Below are positions 55,436 through 64,000 of a DNA stretch of 64,000 bases, one piece after another. Position numbers and translations under genes: made by a program. The stretch lies in contig OX442317.1 of assembly GCA_949358305.1 (NCBI GenBank), positions 11,288,186 through 11,352,185 on the forward strand, given 5' to 3'. Positions within the stretch are counted from its first letter, which is position 1; every line of letters starts with the position of its first letter. This DNA is from Strigamia acuminata (taxonomy: Eukaryota > Arthropoda > Chilopoda > Geophilomorpha > Linotaeniidae). A model generated the notes under the pieces. The model ran no database searches. It was not told the DNA's origin and saw nothing but the letters and a program-made list of their open reading frames with translations.

Positions 55436-57048
55436 AACTGAAATTGCAAAATCCCTAATCTGGTGCCTCAGTTTCAAACTGCGTTGGAAGACCACCCGAG
55501 CTCTGATCCCTTAGCTCAGATAGATAGATCCTGATGCCAACCCGATTGCGGTATGGTTGATGGTGACTATCTATTAATTAGATTTCATTATTGCTAAAAT
55601 GAAATTCATTAGTGTCTATTGAATTTTTTAGCGTTATTTGATCAAAGATCAAAGATGCAAGCCAAGTTAAGTTAAAATCAAAAACTCTTTCTTCCCAATT
55701 ATTAACACTATTACATGGGATTTAGGTCCTCAAAGGATTACCACAAGCTGTGTAATTAAGTGGTAGAGGTGAATTGTTAAAATTCATGAAAGTTTAGTGA
55801 AAATTGTAAAATTAGGCTGGTGAAAAGCTAAAAGCTTAAATCAATCAGTCAAATAAGCTAAGGATTTAGAGTTAAATTTATCAGAGTTAAAATTTGAAAA
55901 GTTAAAATTAAAACTTTGAAAATAGAAAAATTATAGTTAAAATTATAGTTAAAACTACCTTATCCACCTTATCTTAGTCATCTTAAGCTAAATGTTTCTT
56001 TTTAAAAAGGAGACAAATCAGAAAAAAATCAGCAAAGTGTAAATTTTTTTGAGGCGTAAGGATTAAATGTGCTGTTCTGGTTTAAGCCATTACAGATTTA
56101 TGGACAATTTTTAAGTCGATTGGTTAAAGCACCATTTAGTTTGTTTTTAGTTCAGAACTAATTTTATTGAGAATATAATGCCTAAACAATAAAAATAAAT
56201 ATATTTGAGCCATCTGGAGGTGATTTTAATCACTACTGGTAAATGCAAAAAGCTGTTCACTGAAGTGCTGTTTGGGCTGTTTACAAATACAGCAAAGCCA
56301 GCTTAAAAGTTATGCTGGAGTTTTAAGGGGCAGAAAATTTCCAAGTTAAATATTTAATTAAATAAATGATGAATCATTACAAATTTCACCTTAGATTTAC
56401 TTTATTATCAGATAAACAAAGTCACAAATTTTCAGCAAAAAAAATTCATAGAAAAAAAAATTTTCCTATTCAAGAAAAAGCTTGTCTATAAATCCGTATA
56501 GCCAAGGGTTAATCTTGTGATAAAATAATTATTGAGGCATTGAAAAAGGCAGTGGTTTTTCTTGTTTACTTGCATAATGATGCAAATCTGAAATTTATTT
56601 AAGTAATTCAGTATTTTTGTGATAGAAATTTAAGTTTTGTCACAATGGCAGTCAAGGATTGCTGTAGTGAAGTGTTTTTGTGTAAAGTGTTAAGTGAAAT
56701 CTAAACAACTTGAATTGATAACTTTAACTTAAATTAAATTGAAATAACTGGTCAATGAAATAACTGAAGTCAATGGCACCTCTACAGAGCAATGGTCCCT
56801 ACAACTGTAAAATTGCAAAAAGATTTGTCTATTTTAAGTTAAAGTTATCAATTCAGATTGTTTCAATTGGTATCATAAGTTGACCTCGAGCCGTTGGACA
56901 GTCCCTACCAATATGAGGGCTTGTGCGCCAAAAACGGAGGGGCTTTTGTGGGATAAAGTGTCCCTATTTTTTTCTCTATTTAAAATTATTCATCTATATT
57001 TATTCAAAATAGGGCACGAATATTCTCCACTTTATTCACAAGCACAGG
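55436..57048. other. left arm of the large element, non-coding
   Basis: A second, shorter copy of the inner repeat words (aaatccctaatctggtgcctc) follows at about 55,448-55,475. A 170-bp inverted-repeat MITE lies at about 56,700-56,870 (arms cttgaattgataactttaac / gttaaagttatcaattcag). No ORF longer than 80 codons. Confidence 0.5.
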
Positions 57049-57681
57049 ATGTCAGTGGCCGAACATCATTTGAGGAATCCTGTCGAGGGAGTGAGACCAG
57101 TGTCTCTTACTAATGCTTTCAACTGGTCTCAGGGGGTGCGTCCCCATAAGTACGGGAGATGGTTGGCTCGAAGGGCAGAACACCTGATGTTAGCCCATCA
57201 CGCTCACGCCATCCGCCCTTTTGTTAAGGGTAAACGCATCGTCGCCTTAATAGCCGTTAGACTGGCAGAGCCAGGCGAACCAGGTGACAAGGTACGCTTG
57301 CTGGAGGTCCCCGCAGTTCCAAAGGATGTGACCAGGGACCAATGGCGAGAGCCCGTGCTTGAAAGTGAAATGATGGCATTTGCAGAGAGGTACGCAAACG
57401 AACTCAATTGGAAACCGATCGATCCAATTGTCATTGGGTACCCCTATGACGATTCGATCTCTGTTCGGAAGATTAAGGAGACTGGGTGTCTGACTGGAAG
57501 ACACCAACATCCATCCTACGTCTGGCATGGACCCCTAAAGCAGGCCACCGAGGTCTATACACCCATTTCAGCAGTGAGGGATGACTGGTGGGAATGCTAC
57601 ACGGATCTCCTGGGTACTTGGTATGAGCTCCCACCTTTAACAGCCCCTGCCTCAGCAGAAGAAAGATGGGACGAGGAATAG
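57049..57681 (+). CDS. unrecognised 210-aa protein of the large element
   Basis: ATG at 57049, TAG at 57679-57681. Not recognised. The protein is globular and mildly charged: a basic start (HKYGRWLARRAEHLMLAHHA, about residues 33-52), a probable beta-strand segment (KGKRIVALIAVRLAEP), a P-rich turn, a helical patch (ESEMMAFAERYANELNW), then IDPIVIGYPYDD and a W-rich C-terminal stretch (DDWWECYTDLLGTWYELPPL). No signal peptide, membrane helix, zinc motif or catalytic signature is obvious. Its GC content is clearly higher than the flanks, indicating purifying selection or a different origin. It lies 0.9 kb upstream of, and co-oriented with, the Ulp1-like ORF, so both may act together, for example as structural and processing proteins; that is speculation. 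Confidence 0.75.
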   Translation: MSVAEHHLRNPVEGVRPVSLTNAFNWSQGVRPHKYGRWLARRAEHLMLAHHAHAIRPFVKGKRIVALIAVRLAEPGEPGDKVRLLEVPAVPKDVTRDQWREPVLESEMMAFAERYANELNWKPIDPIVIGYPYDDSISVRKIKETGCLTGRHQHPSYVWHGPLKQATEVYTPISAVRDDWWECYTDLLGTWYELPPLTAPASAEERWDEE

Positions 57682-57734
57682 GAAGAAAGATGCAGTTGCT
57701 GTTCTAACGAATTGTACGGGAAACTGACTAGGAA

Positions 57735-58355
57735 CTCTGACATATTGATTCATGAGGTGATGGGTTTGAGTTTTGAAATTTTCTTAATTTCCGTCACACT
57801 TTCTGTGTGTTTGGTTTGTGTAATTTGCATATTGATTTATGAGGTGATGGGTTTGAGTTTTGAAATTTTCTTAATTTCCGTCACACTTTCTGTGTGTTTG
57901 GTTTGTGTAATTTGCATATTGATTTATGAGGTGATGGGTTTGAGTTTTGAAATTTTCTTAATTTCCGTCACACTTTCTGTGTGTTTGGTTTGTGTAATTT
58001 GTGTAGTTTTGATAAAATTTGTATGAATAAAGTAAGTGAGAAAAAGGAAGACAAATTTCTTTTGAGTTTTGAAATTTTCATAATTTCTGTCACATTTTCT
58101 GTGTGTTTGGTTTGTGTAATTTGCATATTGATTTATGAGGTGATGGGTTTGAGTTTTGAAATTTTCTTAAGTCACACTTTCTGTGTGTTTGGTTTGTGTA
58201 ATTTGCATATTGATTTATGAGGTGATGGGTTTGAGTTTTGAAATTTTCATAATTTCCGTCACACTTTCTGTGTGTTTGGTTTGTGTAATTTGTGTAGTTT
58301 TGATAAAAATTGTATGAATAAAGTAAGTGAGAAAAAGGAAGACAAATTTCTTTTG
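57735..58355 (+). repeat. 87-bp minisatellite (29-residue frame-preserving units)
   Basis: 'gaggtgatgggtttgag' recurs at 57754, 57841 and 57928 (87 bp apart), with shorter units at about 58,138 and 58,219. A larger block ('gatgtgaataaagtaagtga'-type, with AATAAA and 'gaaaaaggaagacaaatttc') is duplicated at about 58,000-58,065 and 58,290-58,355. The 87-bp period keeps a frame open that repeats the hydrophobic string VMGLSFEIFLISVTLSVCLV. It lies in the 3' region of the 210-aa ORF. A further 19-20-bp repeat (gattgggaagggttaagtt) follows at 58,355-58,430. Confidence 0.85.
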
Positions 58356-58609
58356 ATTGGGAAGGGTTAAGTTGATTGGGAAGGGTTAAGTTGATTGGGA
58401 AGAGTTAAATTGATTGGGAAGGGGGGTTGGTTAGGGAGTTGGGGTATTGATTTTTATAAAAAATTCTGAAAACAAAAGAAATAAATCTTTTTGAATAGTG
58501 TTGGAACGTTTTTTATTTCAAAGAGAGTATTTCAAACAAATGTTCTAAATATTTATAATTTAAAATTTTTTTTCTTTTGTTTAGTGTGTGCACTAAATAG
58601 TGTTACCCT

Positions 58610-59998
58610 ATGGAAAACATGGCGGACAAGTTCAAGCCCATGAATGTGCGTTCAAGTGACTCCTCGGAAGAGGATGAGGAGATAATCAAAGTCATGCAAC
58701 CTGTCCAGCCCGAGATATTATCAAAGGATACAATCTATCCAATGGCGATGTATGACTGGTATGATCGTAGGATAAATCCAGCCGATCCACCAGCAGGGCC
58801 AAGCCAGCCGATCAAACTGGACGACATTGTAACCATTGACCATCCATTTACGAAACGACACGAACGACTGCAACAACAGCAGCCAAAGCTTTTGGACCCA
58901 GATGATGCGAAGTTGGTCGGAAAGCTGAATCGACAAGAGCGCCGTAAACGCAATCGAAAGCTCAGACGACAGCAAGAAGCAATCGAAAAAGCTAAGATGA
59001 CGAAAAAAGGTCTCAGAAATGTTAAACAAAAAGCAAGGAAGTCGGTTCAGCGAAACCGCCGTCGCCTTCAGGAAATTACCGATGAGCTGAAAAACCTGGC
59101 GGCAGCAGTGGTTCCGCTGAAACCAAAAGGACCGGAGGGACGCCCGATCTTTGAAGCATATAAAGCTGAGGCACAGCATCTCATTTTCGAGGAGGCCAAA
59201 ATCAAGAACAGAGTGGCCAGAGCTAAACTCTTAGGACAGCGTACAAGTCGATACGACCCGAGGATCAACCTCCCGCCACCACCAACGGATTATGAGGTGA
59301 AAATTTCTCCTGAAAAGATGGAGGGTACATTTTCACTTTGGCCAACCTTCATCCAGTGTAGCCCAGAGAAAGTACTCTATCGATCGACAGTACGACCACA
59401 AATGGTGGTCCGAGCTCGTGAAATGATAGCTCTGGGTGCTTTGATCCCTGGAACTATCTCTTGGGTTCATGACACGGTCGTCGATCTCTATTTGGGGATG
59501 TTACAAGAGCGCTACCCCTTGGCATACGCATTCCCGACGGCAACGGTTCGTATGCTAATGAAAAGTGAGAGAAGACCTGACACTTGGCGGTGGTACCGCG
59601 ATCAGGTTGATCAGCCACGGAAAGAACACAAGATCTGGTTCTTCCCGATACCGGCACCTGAGAGTTGGATCATTTATGTGTTGGATAAAACTCAATCACC
59701 ACCGGAAGTAGGATTCTATGATTCATCAGGGAAGCTGAATAATGCTCATGAACAATGGTGGAGAAACATAAAATTCAACTTGATTTGTATAGGCATTCCA
59801 ATTCCGACTTACAAACCGTGGGAACCACCCCAAGCAGCCCAACTGGCTGGAGATTCTTGCGGCCTGATGATCCTCCACTTTGCAAGACGCTACATGGTGG
59901 ATCGTAACCTGATAAAGCTTGCGGAAGGAGCAGAGTTGCTAACACGAATTGTTTATGAGATGCACCATGCACGTTTCGAGCCGTTTGCAGAGATTTAA
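58610..59998 (+). CDS. 462-aa protein with Ulp1/SENP-like protease domain
   Basis: ATG at 58610, TAA at 59998, AATAAA near 60,082. N-terminal part: acidic start (SSDSSEEDEEIIK), then a strongly basic, coiled-coil-like region at about residues 105-165 (NRQERRKRNRKLRRQQEAIE, RNRRRLQEITDELKN). C-terminal part (about 235-455) fits the Ulp1/SENP/adenain cysteine protease fold: ISWVHDTVVDLYLGMLQ (cf. W-L-x-D-x2-I-x2-Y-L), KIWFFPIPAPESWIIYVLD (cf. 'PI...HW-x-L-x-V-x-D'), VGFYDSSGKLN (catalytic Asp position) and QLAGDSCGLMILHFARRYM (Gln and catalytic Cys; cf. Q-x3-D-C-G). The His normally preceding Trp is Ser here (ESW), so the triad appears incomplete. Ulp1-like proteases occur in several large transposon classes and DNA viruses, where they process proteins or remove SUMO. 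This copy is an intact ORF without frameshifts. Confidence 0.8.
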   Translation: MENMADKFKPMNVRSSDSSEEDEEIIKVMQPVQPEILSKDTIYPMAMYDWYDRRINPADPPAGPSQPIKLDDIVTIDHPFTKRHERLQQQQPKLLDPDDAKLVGKLNRQERRKRNRKLRRQQEAIEKAKMTKKGLRNVKQKARKSVQRNRRRLQEITDELKNLAAAVVPLKPKGPEGRPIFEAYKAEAQHLIFEEAKIKNRVARAKLLGQRTSRYDPRINLPPPPTDYEVKISPEKMEGTFSLWPTFIQCSPEKVLYRSTVRPQMVVRAREMIALGALIPGTISWVHDTVVDLYLGMLQERYPLAYAFPTATVRMLMKSERRPDTWRWYRDQVDQPRKEHKIWFFPIPAPESWIIYVLDKTQSPPEVGFYDSSGKLNNAHEQWWRNIKFNLICIGIPIPTYKPWEPPQAAQLAGDSCGLMILHFARRYMVDRNLIKLAEGAELLTRIVYEMHHARFEPFAEI

Positions 59999-62944
59999 GA
60001 TTTGATTTATTTGAAATTTTTTTCTCTTTATTTAGAGATTGTACTTTAATTGGTTAAATTTTTGAGTATTATCATTTGTAATAAAATAGTAAAAGGGAGC
60101 TTACTTGTGGAGCTTACTTGTTATTATATTTTGCGGTATTAATTTCAAGGATACATGTGCTTGACTTTTTCCCATCTACTGGAATGTGAACCTTTAAATT
60201 TCCCGCACAAGCAATATTTTAAAATGAATTTTTGCAAATACAGCTTATTTCTTTTATGAATTGTGGAAAAGTTTTAATAAAATTTGGCAAATACCAGCTT
60301 TTTTCATTAATTTCAGCAAATATTAGCTTTTTTTATGAATTTTAACAAATGTCAGCAACTTTCCATCAACATTTGGATAAAAAAGAAACGACAACACCAT
60401 ACACAACACTCTTTCTAACGAAAAGTTGGACGATTCGTGTCTGAAGGCGCATCCTTTAAGCCAAACGACGTTGCTGTAAACCGTGATTGACGGCCATGTC
60501 AACGACTGCTTGCCACCGAGTCGTGGCTGTCCTGCCTGAAATAAACATAAATTGGTCGCCAATAAAATAAGACAGCAACGACTGATTAGATGCAGCAATC
60601 TAAGCCAATAGGCAGGCAATGCTCTTTTTCTTGAAAATGTCCGAAATTTCAATCAAGTAAAATCAATTTGCACTCATTTTATTTTTCCTACGAGCTAACT
60701 AAACACAAGAAAACGAATTTCGGTTACACTTTTACAAAAAGGCAATCAACGTTCTTAATGCATTCATTAAACGTGACTGAGATTTGACTAATACAGGTTA
60801 TTTATCGGCAAGTCGCCAAGTTTTCGTTGTAGCCGAGATGGGGGTGCGCCACTCTCTTCTTTTGCACTGACGTTTCCACCAGACGCACATCACGTCTCAC
60901 GCGAGTTCCACCACTTCGAGCAACGACAGCACGCACAAGCCGAGCCACAGACTCACGTTGCCACCCAAAAAAATTGGGGATAATTCTAAAAGTCTAGTTT
61001 CGCGATGGGGAGTTGAATGATATGTGACAATGGTAACAACAAACATTTGGTTTGCAACTCGAATTGCATTTGGCTCGGTGTTTTTCAGATATTTGTTGGC
61101 GTTTCAGCTGACTCAGTTTTTGGGATTTTTGGGTGAATCTGTGGCTCGGCTTGTGCGTTCTGGTTTGCAACTCGAATTGCATTTGGTTCGGTGTTTTTCA
61201 GTTACATTTTAGTCCAAAACTTCCACTTTGTAATCGTAAATGTTGCTCAGAAACTGGACACGCACTTCATCAAACTCCTGCGAATCATCAAATATTTAGT
61301 CTGATTTATCCAATTCATCGATACAAATCTACTTATATGCAACGATATCAGATGTTTCAGGAACAACTATTCGCAAATAATAACATTAATAAAAAAAATA
61401 TAGAAAAATCTGAATGGAACAAAAATTTTTTCTTGATTCATGCAGATTTTTTAATTTTTGATATATTATTAGCTCGAGTTTTCCAACTGACTGATATGAA
61501 GAAGAGACGTTCCAACTCCAACAACTTCATCCTAAGTTTTGTTTCAAAGGCGCCGTGCCGGGAGAATGGATCAGCATGCTGACGTAGGACTAGCTCACCG
61601 TCAGTTGATACCCGATTCCGAAACTTCTGAATTTAAGTATGAGCTCTGAAAAATGACGAGATTAAATTCAACAACATAAACCAGGACGATCCGCAATTCT
61701 ATTCACTCGAATCGATATAACACAACAACACCCACCACATAAGTCTCGTTGATAAGCTGATAGCAGGAGAGATTGCTGATGATGCGTTCTGTAAAACCAC
61801 GTTGTTGCACTGGTTGGTCTGCACTGACACACTCTGGTGACTGAAAAACAATTTTAATAAAAAAAGAAAGAAAGAACTAACGAATGATATCGAGTAATTC
61901 GTTCGTTGTATTTCATTTGTTAGTTCTAAGTTATGGCGGACTACATCGACTGACAATCTAAGTCATGCACGGAGTGCACATTGTTTTAGCGACTTTAGCG
62001 AATGCCTCGTTTTAGCGACTACCTCGTTTTAGCGCCCAAAAATTAGCTAAAACGAGGCATTCGCTAAAGTGAGGCGGCGCTAAAACGATGTGGTCGAAAC
62101 TTAATGCTGAAAACTTTTAGGTTACTTGCGGTAAAACAGTTGAATAGGAGATGAAATGAGTTTGACTTAAAATATTTTAGCTAAAACAAGGCATTAGCTA
62201 AAATAAGTTTTATGCTGCGGCCTCATTTTCGCTAAAATGAGATTGCTAAAATGAGCTTAAAAAATAAAATTTTGCTAAAATAAGCGCCGCTAAAAGGAGT
62301 GATCCAAATGCACGCAGCATGCACGCAACGTAAGCGAACAGGGAGCAGATGCTCTTCTTCCGGACGATGTGCGGAATCCTGATCAACGTCAACGTCGTGG
62401 TGTCGACGAATTGACTAAACACTTTGCCCCACACGTATTCCCACTTGGAAAGTTCGTTTTAAACACAATTTTTTAGGAAAAAGGCAAAAAAAAATTTAGA
62501 ATTTCTTGAATTGGACTTTGATGGAATAAATTCTCGCATTTCCGTTGCGAACAAAGAAAAAGAACAATATTTTCATCTTCTATCACCAAGCAACTGGCAA
62601 ATATTGATCAATTTTCTATGAATATGCAGAGTACTCTTAACACTTTTCAGCGCCCTGGCTAAAAATCAGGCGCCGCTTGCCCCTTGTCGTAATTTAAAAT
62701 TGATTTTTACATTTATAAACGTAGCCCGGGATATGGCTGGCTGTGTGGTCCATTTATTTACAACCCAAAGTGGCGATACAGACTATTCTGAGTAAATGGT
62801 GCCTAATTGTCATTTTTTTTAACACTATTTTGAGTAGATTTTACAAAATTGCAGTTAATGTATCAAAATGTGGATAATAATTGGCTTTTGATGAAAATAT
62901 AGAATTTGTATAGAATGTGTATACAAAAATACTGTTTTGTGTGT
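59999..62944. other. right-central part of the large element, no firm gene
   Basis: Degenerate 'gcaaatacagctt' repeats at 60,230-60,355. A 40-bp word 'ggtttgcaactcgaattgca' + 'tttgg-tcggtgtttttcag' is duplicated at 61,049 and 61,163. Inverted copies of 'cacaagccgagccacaga' lie at about 60,935 and 61,137. The plus ORF at 61,133-61,582 (149 codons) begins over this repeat and is only weakly protein-like. A cluster of GCTAAAACGAG motifs lies at 61,985-62,300. Confidence 0.45.
61985..62300. repeat. GCTAAAACGAG motif cluster with perfect 24-bp inverted repeat
   Basis: ctttagcgaatgcctcgttt + tagc at 61,993-62,016 is perfectly reverse-complemented at 62,046-62,069, with a 29-bp loop. A dozen more variants (gctaaaatgag, gctaaaataag, cgctaaaacga) follow on both strands up to about 62,300. 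Confidence 0.85.
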
Positions 62945-63150
62945 AAAATAAAAAAAAATAAAATTTACTGTGGTGTTTATTACACACACAACACACACAA
63001 CATGATTTGAATCTGTGTGGAAAGATAGCTAGTCCATTACCTTAACCACTGGAACACCACTACAAACTATTATTGTCTACCACTAGAACACCACTACAAA
63101 CTATTATTGTCTACCACTGGAACACCACTACAAACTATTATTGTCTTCAT
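62945..63150 (-). repeat. tRNA-Ser-related SINE, 5' end amplified threefold
   Basis: On the minus strand, from about 63,064 downward, the sequence 'gttccagtggttaaggtaat' + 'ggactagctatc' and, 25 bp later, 'gattcaaatc' match the A-box and B-box regions of a class-II (serine-type) tRNA, followed by an A/T-rich tail to about 62,945. The anticodon arm and long variable arm do not fold properly, so this is a SINE head or tRNA pseudogene, not a functional tRNA. Its 5' end is repeated as a 34-bp unit (gaacaccac at 63052, 63086, 63120). Confidence 0.6.
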
Positions 63151-63305
63151 GAAGACAATAATGTATGACAATCATCACGTTTAATAATACAACAATCTGT
63201 GAGTGTCTTATACATGTGCTCCCCTTGAAAGTTTAAAATAGTCTTCCCTCTCATTCACACAGCTTATGGGATAGTCCATTTAGTACCTAAACCCCATGTA
63301 ATAAT

Positions 63306-63713
63306 ATGGTTGGTAATCACTGTTTGGACGTAGGACGTGTACTATCAGTAGAGAAGAGGGTTAATGATTTTCTTTTATTTCACTCTGGTTATACAGGTGG
63401 CCAAGCCATTTTCAGGGTCAACAGGATGCTGATTGAGGCGAATTCAGGCGAATTGGCTATTCCTCAGGGCGTTAATTGGAAGTTGAATCAGGGGGGGGGG
63501 TCAGTGATTCCATTGAGGTCCAGCTGCCATTGGACGGAAGTAAGGGGGGCGGTACTTGTTGGTACCAATAGTTCTGTAAACTCAACAGTGACCAAGACGA
63601 GAAAACCATTGGACCCAAGAGTATTAAAGTTGATGATTTTAATTTACATCAAGAAAAATGGAGTAAAAATAAACCTAAAAATTCAAAATACTATTCATCG
63701 CATTCAAAATTAA
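63306..63713 (+). CDS. hypothetical 135-aa ORF near right end of the large element
   Basis: Plus-strand frame from ATG at 63306 to TAA at 63711-63713. The first 100 residues look plausible (RMLIEANSGELAIPQGVNW, then GGGSVIPLRSSCHWTEVRGA), while the last 35 are low-complexity and basic (IKKNGVKINLKIQNTIHRIQ). No family is recognised. It could be a truncated exon or remnant gene of the element. Confidence 0.4.
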   Translation: MVGNHCLDVGRVLSVEKRVNDFLLFHSGYTGGQAIFRVNRMLIEANSGELAIPQGVNWKLNQGGGSVIPLRSSCHWTEVRGAVLVGTNSSVNSTVTKTRKPLDPRVLKLMILIYIKKNGVKINLKIQNTIHRIQN

Positions 63714-64000
63714 AAAATAAATCCCATGTGAGAGGTCCTCGAAAACTAAGAGCGCAAGAGTGTTGCCCCTTTCAGGGCTTGTAGAGGAGAATGTCCTCAA
63801 TATCGGAAAAAATCCGTGTTGAGATATGGGGGTGTGAAATTTTGGCACCAGATTTGAAAAATTAATAATGTTAGGTCCTCGAGCGCAAGAGTGTTGTGCG
63901 CCGTATTCAAATGATTGCTACTTGGAAAGTAAGAGGGTAGAGATTTGGGCTTTTCAGAGCTTGCTAAGGAGCAAACCCTCTATTGTTTGGTGTAAAATAA

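Larger units (their letters stand above)
55240..64000 (+). mobile_element. large TIR-bounded element of unknown class (right end at window edge)
   Basis: The left repeat (about 55,240-55,435) and right repeat (about 63,790-64,000) are inverted copies. Matching blocks in order (left / reverse complement of right): tttttacaccaaaa / ttattttacaccaaa; ccctgaaaagcgcaaatctct / ctctgaaaagcccaaatctct; accctcttactttcc-like; gtagcaaccatttgaata / gtagcaatcatttgaata; ctagtgcca / ctggtgcca; cccctatatctcaaca / cccccatatctcaaca. Identity looks around 75-80 percent. Between them lie two long same-strand ORFs (210 and 462 codons), a frame-preserving minisatellite and a third ORF of 135 codons near the right end. 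Integrase, polymerase or transposase signatures were not seen, so Polinton/Maverick or another class cannot be assigned. The outer limits may extend beyond the compared sequence on either side. Confidence 0.6.

Noticed and set aside
63000-63066. Functional tRNA-Ser gene on the minus strand
   Set aside because: The boxes are recognisable but the anticodon and variable arms and the acceptor stem do not pair, and the 5' end is tandemly repeated.
55240-64000. Calling the large element a Polinton/Maverick outright
   Set aside because: A Ulp1-like domain alone is not enough; no protein-primed DNA polymerase, integrase, packaging ATPase or capsid signature was seen in the visible part.

Overview
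The window is eukaryotic nuclear DNA from an animal, most likely an arthropod. It is AT-rich, its introns are mostly 50-75 bp with GT/AG ends, and its genes are metazoan: FEM1-like ankyrin proteins, dUTPase, a REPTOR/CREBRF-like factor, a Scratch zinc-finger repressor, a TATDN2-like TatD nuclease, RNA polymerase II subunit RPB3 and a three-BIR/RING inhibitor of apoptosis. BEL/Pao, Jockey/CR1-type LINE, mariner, P-like and piggyBac-like remnants and many MITE-like foldbacks fit an arthropod, but species cannot be named from sequence alone. There are no operons; neighbouring genes appear functionally unrelated.

Layout. 0-4.6 kb: an unrecognised 342-aa gene and a five-exon dUTPase, both on minus. 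4.6-12.1 kb: a FEM1 cluster, with a 3'-end relic abutted by a frameshifted LINE, then two intact intronless FEM1-like genes facing each other. 12.3-14.9 kb: a seven-exon REPTOR/CREBRF homologue whose third intron-sized gap is filled by a CGGATC-rich transposon. 15-17.2 kb: a BEL/Pao scrap, an unknown 179-aa gene and a P-element-like relic. 17.3-19.3 kb: scratch, with a mariner foldback in its intron. 20.7-22.0 kb: TatD gene with a one-base frameshift. 22.3-31.7 kb: two abutting satellite arrays, about 22 units of 161 bp organised partly as a 483-bp trimer, then 8.3 units of a nearly invariant 711-bp monomer. 31.8-32.7 kb: RPB3, whose 3' end lies about 100 bp from the array. 33-45 kb: mostly repeats (several minisatellites, foldback elements, a MITE family), with possible exons of an unknown gene near 36.1-36.6 kb. 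45.4-47.9 kb: last seven exons of a minus-strand gene with a weak PWWP3/MUM1-like C-terminus. 49.6-51.0 kb: the IAP gene. 52-55 kb: transposon debris including a clean TTAA-flanked piggyBac-like element.

55.2-64.0 kb: the most unusual part. About 200 bp near 55.24 kb recurs in inverted orientation at the right edge of the window. The roughly 8.8 kb between them holds two long intact ORFs of higher GC than their surroundings: an unrecognised 210-aa protein and a 462-aa protein with a basic N-terminus and a Ulp1/SENP-like domain lacking the expected catalytic His. This looks like a large terminal-inverted-repeat mobile element, probably continuing beyond the window, whose class I could not identify.

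Multi-exon models were built by hand from splice motifs and reading-frame continuity; exon ends marked uncertain in the entries need transcript support.
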